From assembly GCA_016782225.1 (NCBI GenBank), contig JADDOW010000086.1:1-36892 (forward strand): a stretch of 36,892 nt of DNA, in the 5' to 3' direction. The notes under the pieces were generated by a model. The model worked only from the letters and a program-made list of their open reading frames with translations. It searched no databases and was not told the origin of the DNA. A program made the translations under genes and the position numbers. Position 1 is the first letter of the stretch. Each line of letters begins with the position of its first letter. The DNA comes from Nitrososphaeraceae archaeon. Its GTDB lineage: Archaea; Thermoproteota; Nitrososphaeria; Nitrososphaerales; Nitrososphaeraceae. Of the stretch, positions 36,265 to 36,892 are shown piece by piece.

Positions 36265-36892
36265 ATGAATGAATATCAAAGCATGAAAACTTCTGATATA
36301 ATGGCAGAGACGCTGATAGATTGGGGGGTGGAAGTTATCTTTGGTATGCCAGGTGATGGCATTAATGGTTTTATGGAGGCATTACGACAAAGACAAGATA
36401 GAATCAAGTTTTTTCTTGTCAGGCATGAAGAATCGGCAGCATTTATGGCCTGCGCTTATGCAAAATATACCGGTAAATTAGGGGCATGTGTAGCTACCTC
36501 TGGACCGGGTGCGATACATCTCCTAAATGGGTTATATGATGCAAAATTGGACAATACCCCCGTAATTGCCATAACTGGCAGAACATATTCTGATTTGATG
36601 GGCTCAGGATACCAACAAGATGTGAATCAGTTGGAGCTATTTTCAGATGTATCGGTTTATAATAACATGATTATAGCTCCTGAGCAGGCGGAAATGGCTG
36701 TTGATATGGCCTGCAGAACCGCCTTAGCGCAAAGAGGCGTAGGCCACCTGACTGTGCCAATCGACGTACAGGAAAAAAAATTAGAGGGCAATTATTCAAA
36801 GCATAAGGTCGCTGGCCACACCTCTGATACATATGTGAATCTTGGTTCAACCCCCGATAAACAGTTGATTCAAAAAGCCGCGGACATTATAA
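36265..36892 (+). CDS. Thiamine-diphosphate-dependent enzyme (pyruvate oxidase / acetolactate synthase-like), 5' part
   Basis: The gene runs off the right edge; 209 codons are present. The N-terminal ThDP-binding (PYR) domain is clear: SDIMAETLIDWGVEVIFGMP, GDGINGFMEAL, LVRHEESAAFMACAYAKYTG (catalytic Glu in HEESAA), CVATSGPGAIHLLNGLYDAK and NTPVIAITGRT. VGHLTVPIDVQEKKL marks the linker. The 'GMPGDGINGFMEAL' form resembles pyruvate oxidase/PoxB-type and ThDP-requiring proteins of archaea more than acetolactate synthases, whose loop reads GYPGGA. Reactions in this family decarboxylate pyruvate or similar 2-oxo acids. ATG 36265 is supported by a TATA element 30 bp upstream; ATG 36283 (MKTSD) is a second option. 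The product identity beyond the family is uncertain. Confidence 0.85.
   Translation, partial: MNEYQSMKTSDIMAETLIDWGVEVIFGMPGDGINGFMEALRQRQDRIKFFLVRHEESAAFMACAYAKYTGKLGACVATSGPGAIHLLNGLYDAKLDNTPVIAITGRTYSDLMGSGYQQDVNQLELFSDVSVYNNMIIAPEQAEMAVDMACRTALAQRGVGHLTVPIDVQEKKLEGNYSKHKVAGHTSDTYVNLGSTPDKQLIQKAADII

Noticed and set aside
1-36892. CRISPR arrays or insertion sequences
   Set aside because: No spaced direct repeats of 24-37 bp and no transposase motifs were seen; the only tandem repeats are within TPR genes or short microsatellites.

Overview
The window looks like an AT-rich, loosely packed archaeal chromosome, most likely a soil ammonia-oxidising thaumarchaeon (Nitrososphaerota, Nitrosocosmicus-like). 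The signs are a TFB-type initiation factor, a PriX-type primase subunit, an F420-type luciferase-fold oxidoreductase, an ETF/FixCX module, an archaeal-style HflX, CHRD and small C2H2 zinc-finger proteins, TATA boxes 24-30 nt before start codons (leaderless style), TTG/GTG starts, and many 300-800 bp gaps. The genus is an inference from recalled families; no 16S or amo gene is present.

Layout. 1-1500: end of a GC-rich TPR gene, then a TPR gene built of 120-bp repeats. 1600-9300: secreted amidohydrolase, SnoaL-like protein, AvrRpt2-like papain-fold protease, class II fumarase with an insertion, an unrecognised small protein and an LLM oxidoreductase. 9800-11300: a 46-residue C2H2 finger and a VTT/DedA-like membrane protein. 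11600-22800: a stretch rich in broken genes (SDR, UV-damage endonuclease, SAM methyltransferase, FAD oxidoreductase, zinc-finger protein, glutamate dehydrogenase), mixed with intact patatin, hflX and a membrane protein. 23600-27700: leftward operon etfB-etfA-fixCX, with one frameshift in etfA and a perfect 19-bp palindrome upstream. 28085-29171: an archaeo-eukaryotic primase catalytic ORF followed by a PriX ORF. 29700-36892: small membrane protein, SixA-like phosphatase, PAP2 phosphatase, CHRD protein, acidic secreted protein, TFB, and the start of a ThDP enzyme.

How they work together. EtfA/EtfB would collect electrons from flavin dehydrogenases and FixCX would pass them to the quinone pool. 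Fumarase and glutamate dehydrogenase belong to central carbon and nitrogen metabolism. The primase/PriX pair resembles the prim-pol plus helical-domain arrangement of crenarchaeal plasmid pRN1.

Main caution. Seven genes between 11.6 and 26.2 kb can be reassembled by one or a few single-base changes, nearly all in homopolymers. This suggests sequencing or assembly indels. However, glutamate dehydrogenase has two in-frame stops and the UV endonuclease has ACG where ATG is expected, which look more like real decay. Raw reads are needed to decide.
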